Source of the DNA: Gari tellinella
Taxonomy: Eukaryota; Mollusca; Bivalvia; Cardiida; Psammobiidae
NCBI GenBank assembly: GCA_922989275.2
Contig: OV277868.1
Coordinates: 21,386,291-21,450,290, forward strand
Reading direction: 5' to 3'
DNA: 64,000 nt
The first letter of the stretch is position 1. Each line of letters opens with the position of its first letter. A program made the position numbers and the translations under genes. Below are positions 33,436 through 44,479 of this stretch, piece by piece. Below the pieces are notes generated by a model, which was not told where the DNA came from, did no database searches, and was given only the letters and a program-made list of their open reading frames with translations.

Positions 33436-33684
33436 ATGTCCAATGTAGAAGACGTTACGTTATATTATTTTCTGTTTAACCGCAAACGAAACGCATGCGC
33501 GGTGCAAAATAATTTTGAAAATAACAAAATTTTGAAATTCCTAACAATTCACTTTAAAAATCTGAGTGGCAACCTATTTGGAGTCAGATCAGACGCGTCT
33601 GATCTGGTTACAATCTGCTTGCAATCAAATTTATGTTTTAGCGTTAACGCGTTTATTAGGAAAGTATATGTTTTTCCATTGTAG
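33436..33684. mobile_element. TA-flanked MITE, strongly decayed
   Basis: Retains CTGTTTAACCGCAAACGAAA, a short core AGATCAGACGCGTCTGATCT and GCGTTAACGCGTTTATTAGG. Lies about 700 bases after the stop of the + strand host gene. Confidence 0.6.
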
Positions 33685-34039
33685 TTCGCTAAAAGTGCAT
33701 ACATGTATTTATAGGATAACATTCCGCCGTTTGCAACAGATGGCGTTGCATTCAATGATTTTCATACAACAATAGTCGTCTGCTGCTGTTCTAACAATTT
33801 AACTTTCACAATGTCATTTTTAAGTCAACCAGAGAATCTTATGATACATGTATATGGGGTTTCATCAGGACACAACCGTTTGCGATGGTTATCGTGGTTA
33901 CACTGCTAACAGGCTAAGAGATATATGAAAAGCCTAATAAGAGTAGACACTATTGTTGAACTCCAGATTTGGTATCGCATGATAAGACGAGGTTTTTAAT
34001 TTGATGATAAAAATGTGAGGTTCATGACTTTTTTTTATG

Positions 34040-35060
34040 AGAAACCTCTTTTTATGCCCCCAATTTGGGAGGCATAGTGTTATAGTAATCACACTGTACG
34101 ATGTCTGTCTGTCTGTCTGAGTGTCTGTTTGTTCCTTATTTGCGTTGTTACTCCTATATGCATATATGGATTTAAAAGTAACTTGATAGAAATGTGTGCG
34201 GAATTGGGGCAATGTGTTGCGATTAAGACCCGGGTTCATATCTCAAAGGTAATGGTCAAAGTTTGGTGTGAAAGGTCAAAAGTCGGAACATCTTGTCGTT
34301 GTCGGGCTCTAAATCAATCATGCTTTGGTGCATTTTTAAATAGAATGGCATAAATGTTCTTCTTGCACAATACTCAGGTCTGTATTTTAAGGTTTAAGGT
34401 CACAATTTGGTGTCAAATGTAAAAAGGGGAATATTTAGCTCTGTTCAGGCTCTAACTCTTTACTGCGTTGATGGATTTTAAAATAACAGAAATATTATTA
34501 AAGAAAACACAATGTTTCGTGATTGAGAGCCATGTATGTAGCTTTAAGGCCTATGTCTCAGTATTTGGTCAAAAGTACAAATGAGGAACATTTTATGCAT
34601 GAATGGAGTTTGAAAAAAGAATGGCATGGTCGTTCATCTAGCGGTGACAACATGTCGTGCACCAATCCAGATGGTCACAGTCAGGAGTTAACAATAAAAA
34701 AGGAGAACATTTTGTCGTGCCTTGGTTTTTTTCCAAAATGCATGGATGCAGTTTTAAATAATGTAACACATATATACAGAAATATAAATGCCATACCCTG
34801 GTCTGTAGCTCAAAGGTCAAAGTCACAACCATAGGTCTTACGATAAAAAGCTTTTCTATGCCTGTGCCCTAAATATTGTTTTAAGTAATTTAATTTTGAA
34901 AGTATTCGGTTAAATAGGCTTTCAATGCAATGTTCATATGTCAACGCCATAATGAGTGAAAATGTGAATATGTCATACACATATCCTAGAGTATATTATC
35001 TGGTATGGCCTTTGGGGACTTTTGTTACTGTGACGGTTGACAACTCTTGTTTTGTTACTT
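34040..35060 (+). repeat. Dispersed repeat with GGTCAAAGGTCA-like text
   Basis: Begins TTTTATGCCCCCAATTTGGG with a TGTC microsatellite (34104-34120). It then has recurring AAGGTCAAAG / TTAAGGTCACAATTTGG phrases and ends around GTATGGCCTTTGGGGACTTT. Layout and wording resemble abundant dispersed repeats of bivalve genomes, from general knowledge only. A shorter stretch of the same kind is at 49915-50170. Confidence 0.45.
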
Positions 35061-35574
35061 ATCATTCCGAATAAATTGTATTCCTGCTTCTGTTTATGCT
35101 TCTTCTGTTTTGGTTAAACATGTTATATTAAACTGTTAAGATTTCATATATTCATTAGTTAGTTATAAGTCTTTACTCCTTTGTGATTGTGTATACCTCC
35201 CCATTCAACCCAGTACTCCGTATATACGCTTTTTACACCTCCCCATTCTTTCAATGTACTTTACTTTTACATTGAAACTATGATGTCTTTCTAAAACTAT
35301 CTATCATATTTAATAGTTTCTAGATTCTAGCCGATGATAAATGTAGCTTTAAGCAGGTTTTGGCGTACATCAGAATGTACTTTCAATCTTTTTCCAGCAG
35401 TCACACTTCTTTAAAACTAGAAACTGGATATAGAATAATAGGTTACATAGCTTTTAGAATTCTGATTGGATGTAAATCAACTCGGCATCGGACTTTAATT
35501 CCGGTCTATCATTAAACTGTTTTCAATATAAATAGTTGTTTGATCACAATTTAACATTATATAAATATCACATC

Positions 35575-35701
35575 TCACAGAGGGTGAGAGAATGGATTGG
35601 TCACCCGAGGCAAGTAATGTCAACCTAGGCGTCAGCCGAGGTTGATATATATTTGTCAAGGGTGACCAATCCGTTTTCGCACCCTCTGTGAGATGTGATA
35701 T
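35575..35701. repeat. Long hairpin, CACATCTCACAGAGGGTG arms
   Basis: ATATCACATCTCACAGAGGG is opposite CCCTCTGTGAGATGTGATAT, continuing through GGATTGGTCACCC / GGGTGACCAATCC. The loop contains GAGGC ... CAGCCGAGG. Near-perfect arms of about 45 bases. Confidence 0.8.
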
Positions 35702-36400
35702 TCATTTTATTATACCGAACACAAATACAGACCTAATTACCTCTGTTTTCAATTCAGAACAACAATCGCGAATATGTTTGTCTCCATAGACTGTTGTCTC
35801 CTATTCTCGTAGGGCTAAGACTTAGCATATTTATAAAGTACATATATCTATGTTGCTAATACATAATTGTTCTTGTTGCTTAAAAACTAGTTGAAACTAA
35901 AAATAAGGTTTAACATCCAAAAATATAATAATAACAAAATAATATCTGGATCGTATCTACGTTTAAATACACCACCATGCATGATCTAAATCATTTAAAT
36001 GATTTCCGTATTCTCGGGGCTTCTGATTTGTTGTCAAGGCTTGTTGCAGGGATGAAATATACTCTTCAGTTCATAAAACAGTTGTTAGAGTCACTTTAAA
36101 TCTATCATACAGAAATTGTATGCGCATATGGCGTCATTGTTTGCTTGTTTATTAAGATTTATATATGCAGTGGTATATTTCTATTAAGTAAATGACAATA
36201 TGCAACACGTGTAGAATTTAAACAAATAAGATGCGTCAAATTCAACTGATGTTTTATGGGTGCATATCACTTTTACCAATAGAAATTTATCAGAGGAGAA
36301 CAGAATCTGATGCTAAAGATCTATTTTCGGATGTCAGAAGCTTCCATTTCATAAGTTTTCCATAACCCCGGGGAATACGAGCAACCCTGAGAATACAATA

Positions 36401-36650
36401 TACAGTGGAGAATCTGATATTCTTTCCCAATAAACGCGTTTACGCTAAAAATATTATTTGTAGTGCAAACAGTTTGGAGCCAGATCAGACGCCGGGTAAC
36501 CCGGCGTCTGATCAGGCTCCAATCTGTTTGCCACAAAGACAAACAAGAATTATCAGAATTGTCCAAAAGTTGTTCTTTTCTACGTTTTAGTGTTTTGCGT
36601 TTGCGTACGTTTGCGTTTAAACGGGAAAGAATAACAGATTCTCCACTGTA
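36401..36650. mobile_element. TA-flanked MITE, full-length copy
   Basis: Same family, length and orientation as 31521-31770, with a few substitutions (GAATCTGATATTC at the left end). Intergenic. Confidence 0.85.
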
Positions 36651-37289
36651 TTGACCTTTTTGGATAATCTTTTGTAAGACTTGAACAAAGTGAGATCTCA
36701 CTCATTCAATTATATCAATTTTATTGATTTAAGTCGTTTTTAGGATACAATAACATATAGAGGCGCCTATGTGTCTCGGAAACCAAGGTTACTAAGCAAG
36801 GGAAGTAACCGATTCGGAATAGAAAGACTAAAGCCCGGGCCGCATAAGCGGGCCTTGTCGTAATGTCATGCGGGCCAAGATGTGATGTTAGCCATGAAAC
36901 ATTAAGGATTTTCACATTCTGACGTCACACTAGGCTTTATAGCAGATAAGTCAAGTGAGGTATAATAATACAAAATATCACATTACCTTTGAGTTAGATT
37001 TTGTTCTAACGAGAAACAATACTACACTGTTCCCTCTATATGTGTCATTATATCATACGTTTTGTTTATTTCCTCTTACAGTGAAAATATAGTTTCTTTA
37101 CTATTCAGACAAGCGATTTCAGTTAATTATTGTGTGGTTGCCGCTCTGTCTCAGAAGAGCAAACAGTTGTCAATATATTGTGTTAAATGTTTTGTGCAAG
37201 GAACTTGTCTTAGATCGACCGACGAATGATTGCCGACAGCTCGCATTCCGCTCCATGAACACTACGGTATGATCGCAGTGGAATCACTT

Positions 37290-37531
37290 GCTGTACTTTC
37301 ACCCATTTGTGCCCACGATCCCATATATACGACATAGGCAAACAGTGTAGACTCTGATCAGACGCCGCATTATGCGGCGTCTGATCAGAGTATTCACTGT
37401 TTGCTGATAGGATTTCAATACACATGTATAACAAAATGAAAATGAACGTTTTGACCAGGCATCCCTTTGCTAAAACATGAACTAATCCAATATATAAACA
37501 TGGAAAAATCCACTGGGTATACATGGGTTAA
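37290..37531. mobile_element. TTAA MITE, inverted relative of the one at 24709
   Basis: Shares CCCACGATCCCATATAT, the palindrome ACTCTGATCAGACGCCGC and CACTGGGTATACATGGGTTA with 24709-24972 in reverse orientation. The left end is unclear. Confidence 0.6.
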
Positions 37532-37652
37532 ACATCTATGTTAACTCTACAACGACTGCAAAAACGTACAACCGCTGTAGTCGTCGCTGATCAGCTACTG
37601 CGAATGCCGTTTGCAAAGCCGTCGCGAGTCAGTCGCACACCCGGCGTGACAT

Positions 37653-37873
37653 GGGGCTCCGTTTCATAAAACGTCGTACGACAAATGTTGTAGTAAGTCA
37701 GATTATAAAAGTCTTTATAACTATTTTTTTCTCAATCTTATCATGTCTTGTGCCATCTCTTTCGAACCATCTTGACCAGACAGGATTAGATAGATATATC
37801 AGAAATTAAACATATTCTAAAGTGTTGACGTACAACCTTTTTTGTCATACGAAGTTAAATGAAACGGGCTCAG
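37653..37873. mobile_element. MITE with GTTTCATAAA/TTAAATGAAAC ends
   Basis: GGGGCTCCGTTTCATAAAAC at the left and GTTAAATGAAACGGGCTC at the right, with inner complementary TCGTACGAC / GTCATACGA. A partial relative is visible at about 3200-3365 (GTCGTACGACTTTTCGTAAG). Confidence 0.6.
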
Positions 37874-37883
37874 GAACATACAT

Positions 37884-37988
37884 AAATCTGAATAAGGGGA
37901 GATCCTTTGAAAGCACAGAAAACAAAGCAAATACTGAAAATTGCAGACTCGGTTTAATTGAGTCTGTTCATGAGCAATACTGAAATAT
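37884..37988 (+). repeat. 105-bp dispersed repeat, copy 1
   Basis: AAATCTGAATAAGGGGAGAT to GAGCAATACTGAAATAT. Nearly identical to 55776-55880, 17.9 kb away in the same orientation. Confidence 0.85.
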
Positions 37989-38362
37989 GCAACAGTGCTC
38001 ACGCCCCCCAGCACCGGCTCAAGCGGAACCCAACCTTCAACTGTAAATGCGCTGAAATCTATGATTCCAAAGGACCAGAAAGTATAACAACACTGAGAAT
38101 GAAGTACGGGGCGACTAGAAAGCGTCCTTATATAATATTTCAAAACCTGAGTAACAATATTCAAACGTCGTGATACTCGGTGTTCGGTCTTGTTACAATT
38201 TTTTCATAAAGAGATATTTAGTCAAACCTCTCCATTGCAACCCTTAAAGTGTGTTACTTGTTATGTCTTTACAACATGTGACCGCTTAAAGCAAGGTGAA
38301 AGTAAATCAGAAAGCTCCTTTCAGAGAACGAGAATACCTACATATTTAAACCATGACTGTAT

Positions 38363-38699
38363 TACAGTACTGAACCTTATTAAATTAAATTGATAATCGC
38401 AAGCGAATTGCCATCGAATTGCCATCGAATTGCCATCGAATCGGGCGCTTCAAAAAACAAATCCTACGCTTGAATATTTTACGCGAATTTTCCGAAGCGA
38501 TTTTGACAAAAATGGAATCGAAAAATTTAATGGAGGCATATTTGCGAACATTTGTGAGATACACCATTCAAGAAAACTTACCCGAGGGTAAAGTTACTAT
38601 TTTGAATCGCAAGCGAATCGCAAGCGAATTGCAAGCGTATTGTCATCGAATTGCAAACGAATCGCAACAATTGTTAATTTAATAAGGTTCAGTACTGTA
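38363..38699. mobile_element. TA-flanked foldback with GAATTGCCATC subterminal arrays
   Basis: TA then CAGTACTGAACCTTATTAAA, with the exact complement before TA at 38698. Three CGAATTGCCAT units follow the left end. Related CGAATCGCAAG and CGAATTGCAAG units precede the right end. The 87-residue open frame inside is probably a by-product of the repeats. Confidence 0.8.
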
Positions 38700-39004
38700 A
38701 TGTAGTACATCTTAATATCTACAAAATCTCCCAGTTCAAGTAAAACATACTGTATTTACAGGGTTTAAAGAAAAAATATCTTCTTATAAACAACAACACA
38801 ACAACATATTTTATTAATATAACACATACATGTATTCAAGGATAATGAAACCAATAACTCGGATAAAGGTATAGAGCAAGTATTAGTTTAACAGATTCAG
38901 AATATCGATATACCTTAACCCATTATCCAATAAATACGCCTCTTTACGCCTTTAAATTTATTGATCCTTTGAAGAGAATTATTACAATTGATACGGTCAT
39001 ATAG

Positions 39005-39145
39005 AGAATAATATGTCATTGCAGGATATAGGACTTGTTTATTCTGCGAGAGGTGTAATCATTGACCACGAGGCTTGCCGAGTGGTCAGTGATTTCTCCT
39101 CGAGCAGAATAAACAAGTCCTATATCCTGCAATGACATATTATTC
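39005..39145. repeat. Long hairpin, GTCATTGCAGGATATAGG arms
   Basis: GAATAATATGTCATTGCAGG continues through GGACTTGTTTATTCTGC, with its complement downstream. The loop has CCACGAGGCTTGCCGAGTGG, similar in layout to the hairpin at 35575. Confidence 0.8.
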
Positions 39146-40077
39146 GATTTATCCCGTCACTGACTGATTCTGGCCTTTCAAATGTACAATAATATTTAAT
39201 TTGACAAGTTTTATGTAATTTCTGACATACAAAAAAATAATAACCGCTCCCAGCCGAATTGCGCTTAGTTATACTTACACAACAGAAAAAAATGACCATA
39301 ACAAAATGCTTGGAGTGACAAACTGGCAACAAACTGGATAAGTGAGTCGATTCAAATTTGACAAGTTATACATTTTAACTCAAATAGGCTATACTTTACG
39401 CTTCAACTCAGAAGTTAAAATTGCCAAAAATAACGACTGGAAATTGTCACCAGTTTTCGCGTTACTCGTCAAGGTTGTTTATTGTTTTTGAACAGTTTCT
39501 TTTCTGACCGCTAAGATTCAAACTCTACATCCCATCCAATGATTATGTTGAAATTTGCTACTAAAGCTGGCTTTCTGCTTTGTTTATAAGCCTACCTAAA
39601 GTTTCCTTCAACTTGTTGCTCAACAGTACACAGTACATGTATTGCTTTAGCCACAGGTATTTGACATATAGATCTAGATCTATTAAAAACTAGACTTCTA
39701 TTACCGTACCCTATATTAAGACAAGGTATACAACGAGGATCTAACAGGTAGTCTAAACTATTAACTAAAACTGATGCTAAAATAGAGTAGATCACCGGTA
39801 TTCTCTTGTGGTGCCGTCGGAAAACGAAGTCAAGTACCTGTGGCTTTACTTTAGTAGAAGTAGGCTAAAAATAGAATCAGAGACGATTGCAGAATGGTTC
39901 CTAAAAGCGTAGGTCCATATGAGAATAGAAATAATGTATGTATATGTAGATTTATTTGTGAACTTGTTTTTAAAAAACAATGTTTATTCTGGTTAGTTTC
40001 TATCTAAATGATTTTTTTTTTAAAAACGCGTCAATATACAAACTTTATATAACTTAAATCGATGTCGCTTTGTATGT

Positions 40078-40160
40078 GCCCCTATGGTCCAGCGGTTAAC
40101 ATCGACGTCTTCCATCACGGCGATCCGCGTTCAAAACCCACTTGATCCAAACTTTTTTTT
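40078..40160 (+). ncRNA. tRNA-Glu-like sequence, pseudogene or SINE head
   Basis: CTATGGTCCAGCGGTTAACA resembles the A box region of tRNA-Glu, and GCGTTCAAAACCCACT the B box, with TCTTCCA in the anticodon-loop position. A run of about 14 T follows, as in a pol III terminator. The acceptor stem does not pair well, so it is not a convincing functional tRNA. Confidence 0.5.
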
Positions 40161-40920
40161 TTTTGTAAATATTTTTTTCTATTTTTGTGGATGCTAAATC
40201 GTTATCAAACATATTAAGGGTGTTTTTTGTGTCTAAAATCAACGTCTTCGCTATTTGCTTTGAGTAATGAAAATAAAAATAGTTCCGGTGTATTCATACA
40301 GCTACTATACAGATAAACCTGCTACTGTACAGATAAACCTAAGTTTATTATGCTACCCCTTTATTATGTCACCGGAGGTTGTAGTGACGGGATAAAATTA
40401 TGTATCATGAACTATATTTTCCATATTCTACCAAATAATAGCAAAAGCAGGCTGAAAGTAAAGCGGAAAGCACCTTAAGGCGCATTCTACTTTACGTTTA
40501 GCCTGCTTAAGTTGTCACTTATCTTCAAAACTCGATACAACTTATGGGGTTAAGGGTTATAATCGAATGCACTGGTGTTTGCACTGGATGTTCGGTCCTT
40601 ATCAAACACACATTAACTTAGTTACTCGGTTAACTCTGATCAGGATATTATTTGACATTTGTCTTCTTATTCCTTCAGTAATGCTACTCAAATCTAAATT
40701 TAAGAATTTGAAAAAGACCAACAACTGAAACCAGATGTTATCCTGGCAGTGATGAAGTTGATATTATTTCGTCTTGCTTTTAAATGAATAAATGTAAACC
40801 AATTGTCATGAGATTAGGTAAAATAAAGGAAAGAAGGAAAGTCAAAAGCACATATTATGCCACAGAGTTACAGACACTAGTTATATAATCAACCCTATCT
40901 TCGCCAATTATTCGGGAGAT

Positions 40921-41129
40921 GTTTTCCCTTCACCACTTTATTGCCGTCTGCTTCAGCATTGTTATCGCTAAGAACGTTTCAAAATAGACATAAGATTGTA
41001 TTGCTTGATAAATATCGTTAATAGTGTCAAACAGTTAGGATACTGATCAGACGCCGCGTTACACGGCGTCTGATCTTGATTCCAATTGCAAATTCGACTT
41101 TATTTGACTACGGCACCGAAAGGATTAAG
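40921..41129. mobile_element. TTAA MITE, decayed
   Basis: Reads CCCTTCACCACTTTATTGCC, then the core TGATCAGACGCCGCGTTACA with its complement, and ends CACCGAAAGGATTAA. Confidence 0.6.
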
Positions 41130-41530
41130 TCGTTTTGCCATAATGGTACCCTACAATCTTTGCCAAACCCATTACCCCATTTATTCCTCCACAAAGAAAA
41201 TACTTTATGCAGTCACGAATAAGCGTTATGATAGATGTGTTCAAATTTCGACGTTCGTTTGTAGGATAAAGCAGACTGAAAGTAAAGAAGAATATGCATT
41301 ACGGCACTCGATGCATTACTTTAAAAATATGTTGAAGCGACAGCCTCCTATATCCAATACTATAAACAGCTTATTGGGTAATAGATAAAGCCAAAAAAGA
41401 CTATGAAAACCGGAAATCAATGTAAGTCTCTTAGTTTCGTTATGTGTCCCAAATTATTTAAAGCAGACGCATACATCAGTCATAAGGCACGAGACCTCTT
41501 TGTGTAGGAAGAAATACTGTACATCCAGTT

Positions 41531-41746
41531 TTAACCCCTTCACTGCCATGACGTCATCAATTTTAAACAAGTGTCGTCTGCTCTGATTTATAAAATTCAA
41601 TGTTTAGGATTTTTAGTTAAGAAATATTGAAATGAGTGTCAAACAGTTTGAATCCTGATTAGACGCCGCGTTACGCGACGTCTAATCAGAATTCAAACTG
41701 TTTGCAAATAACCATTGTAATAGGGTAAGGCAGTGAAAGGGGTTAA
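41531..41746. mobile_element. TTAA MITE, same family, inverted orientation
   Basis: TTAACCCCTTCACTGCCATG at the left and AAGGCAGTGAAAGGGGTTAA at the right, with the core TTAGACGCCGCGTTACGCGA. A TGACGTCA word near 41549 matches the other copies. The termini are well preserved. Confidence 0.85.
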
Positions 41747-41889
41747 TATCTTATAGCTCAGTAGACATCTCCAAACCGATCGAAATGCCCGGTTTTGAGG
41801 AGTAAGCATTTCAAATATATTAATGTACATGTACATATGTAGGTACAGTATATTACGCTTGAAACCAAACGTATCGTAAAGGCAATATA

Positions 41890-42010
41890 ATGACAATTAC
41901 AGTGTTTTGAAAAGTCCTACAACTAACCGTTTTTTGAGTGATAAGCCATCTTGAGCCAGATCATACACTAGGTTACCCGGCGTCTGATCCGGCTCAATAC
42001 TGTTTGCTAA
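41890..42010. repeat. Decayed palindromic core of the TA MITE family
   Basis: TTGAGCCAGATCATACACTA is opposite CCCGGCGTCTGATCCGGCTC, followed by CTGTTTGC. The termini are not recognisable. Similar isolated remnants occur at about 785-865, 2135-2200 and 9520-9595. Confidence 0.5.
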
Positions 42011-42646
42011 TATACATTATGATTCTGCACCCTATTACCGGTGATCTTAATATGATCGAAAACTGAACTAGTTACTTGGACCTTTTGCATTTGCTTCCCT
42101 GTTTATTTTTGGTTGCTAGGCGTTTTATTTATATATCAGAACAGTAAGACATTCGATTCATTTTCTGATGATTTACCATATTTCAGCCGATACACACTGA
42201 AGGGTGAAGGTAACTTCGTCTGTACTACTGGTGCATCTGTAAACTATCCTCTAGAAAAACATCTTCGAGATAACAATGTCTAAGACTTTGCGATTCTAGT
42301 CATTGACCAGAAGCCATTTCGTAAGACGCACAGCAGCATAATGAATTAGAATACAGAGAATTTCAGGAATAAAAAAAAATAATGGTCACCAGCAAATTGT
42401 AGAATTGTGTTGAAGTTCTTTGCAAAAATGGACTTTAATTGTGAAAAGTGTAGTTTTACCTAAACACGCCCCTGATAGACACCTTTGGTGAATTTGGCTG
42501 TTACATGGGAGTTTTAACTATTCTCTATGTAAACAGTCGGTATGTAAATGAAGTGACGTCATCGATTTTTCGGATTATACCGGTAATATGCATACACCTT
42601 GTTCCGATATAATTAAGCTTTTGACTTGAGTGAAAACTCGTTCCCA

Positions 42647-42700
42647 AGCATTTGATTGGTCAGATTTGAGCCTAGGCTCAAATCTGACCAATCAAATGCT
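42647..42700. repeat. 54-bp perfect palindrome with two inverted CCAAT words
   Basis: Gapless perfect palindrome centred on CCTAGG. Each half has TTGATTGGTCAGATTTGAG, that is, one CCAAT box. No terminal repeats or target duplication were seen. Confidence 0.85.
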
Positions 42701-43352
42701 TCGGAATACACTAAGACTCAACTAAAACGCTTTATAACCTCGGAACCAGTACTCGGATGACTGAGCATACAATTGTAGCACAAACATAGCAATTGAAAAT
42801 GAATAGCATATCCTCCACTGTACTTTGTTGGAATATGGCAGCGTAGAGGGGCGTGGTATATCTTGTAAGGAGTGTGCGATAGATGATTGGTGCTCATGGG
42901 TGTCCAGTATTTGGCATATTTGACTGTTTCTACCATTCAACAGTGTACACCTATAAAATATATAAAAAATAATCAATTCCTTTGGATTGATATGGAAAAT
43001 ATATCATGAGAGTGGGTTTGTTATCTGGTTAAAAAACGATTGCGCAGGACGAGTTTCTTAACAAGATGACAACCAATTCGAGTGATATATTTTTTATACA
43101 AGTATTTCATATGTCACGTTAATTGATCTTTTGTCCATGGCCAATGGCACTTTTATGTTGCCGATTGCCAATAAAATTGAGTTGAGATCCATTGAAATTG
43201 ATAATTCTATTTATTGAATTCACTTCGATGACGTTTAACAGAAAAAAAACACACATTAATTGTTTACGGGAGACGTCACAAAACATATTGTGACGTCACA
43301 AAAATGATATCTTCACTGCAAAAGTGATATAAATTTTGACGCATATGACATT

Positions 43353-43603
43353 TACAGTGGATAATCTGTTATTTTTTTCCCAATAAACGCGTTTACGCTA
43401 AAACTATTATTTGCAGTGCAAACAGTTTGGAGCCAGATCAGACGCCGGGTAACCCGGCGTCTGATCAGGCTCCAAACTGTTTGCCACCAAGATAAACAAG
43501 AATTATCAGAATTGTCCAAAAGTTGTTCTTTTCTACGTTTGAGTGATTTGCGTTTACGTACGTTTGCGTTTAAACGGGAAAGAATAACAAATTCTCCACT
43601 GTA
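43353..43603. mobile_element. TA-flanked MITE, full-length copy
   Basis: Same family as 31521-31770. Starts TACAGTGGATAATCTG and ends AAATTCTCCACTGTA. Intergenic. Confidence 0.85.
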
Positions 43604-43713
43604 CCTACCTGAGAACTCTCTATAAATCATCGATTATTATATAACAAATAGTTATACCAAATATAATCCCGACCCTCGATAACGCGAACGTCGAATTTAC
43701 TCGTTTTTGTTTG

Positions 43714-44060
43714 TACAGTGCTCCTCCCTACAACGGCACTTTCAATAACGATACCCTCCATACAACAACACTTGCTGCTGTTCCCCAAACAAGAAAAGTA
43801 TGTCAAACATATTCCCGGCTTCAATGGCGTCTGCTTAAAATAGTTGTCTACTGTAACGTTGTGGTTTTTTTTCAAAGACACCTAATGGACATTTTGACAG
43901 ATAAAAAATCTAATGACCAGTGACAAACAGCTTGAATCCAGATTTAGATTCAAGCTGTATGAAAATGTAAGCCAATTTCTCTCCCTATAATTACTCCTTC
44001 CGAGCAACGCACACACGTTTTGTCTCCCATTGGGTGTCGTTGTAAAGAGGGAGCGCTGTA
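43714..44060. mobile_element. TA-flanked MITE with CAGTGCTCCTCCC ends
   Basis: TA then CAGTGCTCCTCCC, ending GAGGGAGCGCTG then TA. The centre is a small palindrome, CAGCTTGAATCCAGAT / TAGATTCAAGCTG. A degraded relative lies at 6990-7333, where the centre is larger and includes GAGACGCCGCGTTATGTGGC. Confidence 0.75.
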
Positions 44061-44479
44061 GTTGAATTAGAATAACACGAGTTTGCCTAATTCTAAATAT
44101 ATAGTTAATTCACTATGTTTTAATTTCAAAATAGGAATACGTTCGAGTAAAACAGTCTAAGTTATCGGAATTTGTATGTATCTGTATATTGCTTTTGCTT
44201 TTTTCGGCGTCCATGCTTGCTTACTTGAAATGTTAAAGTATAAAGACACCTACGTAATTTTGCCTGCAACACTAATGTCTTTTGTAACACTTTTAAAACA
44301 CTTGAATTCCGACGATTGGATCCATAGTTTATCAATGCTACTGTCGTTGGAATAGTTACTTATTAAATATCAAACTTATTACCCTAACGAATATTATTAG
44401 TCAGGCAGAGGGCTGACTGGACCTGGACATGTTTTTTTCTCGACTGATTCTACTTCAACATATGTTACTTATTGAAAAA

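Noticed and set aside
37958..38173. Possible CUB-like pseudo-exon (CAEIYDSK text)
   Set aside because: Only a few residues resemble CUB, there is no second cysteine landmark or splice pair, and the match is within chance.
38419..38682. 87-codon open frame with a protein-like look
   Set aside because: It spans the subterminal repeats of a 337-bp foldback element; the frame arises from the repeat units.
40078..40160. Functional tRNA-Glu gene
   Set aside because: The A and B boxes are recognisable, but the acceptor stem does not pair and the anticodon arm is poor; listed only as a tRNA-like relic.
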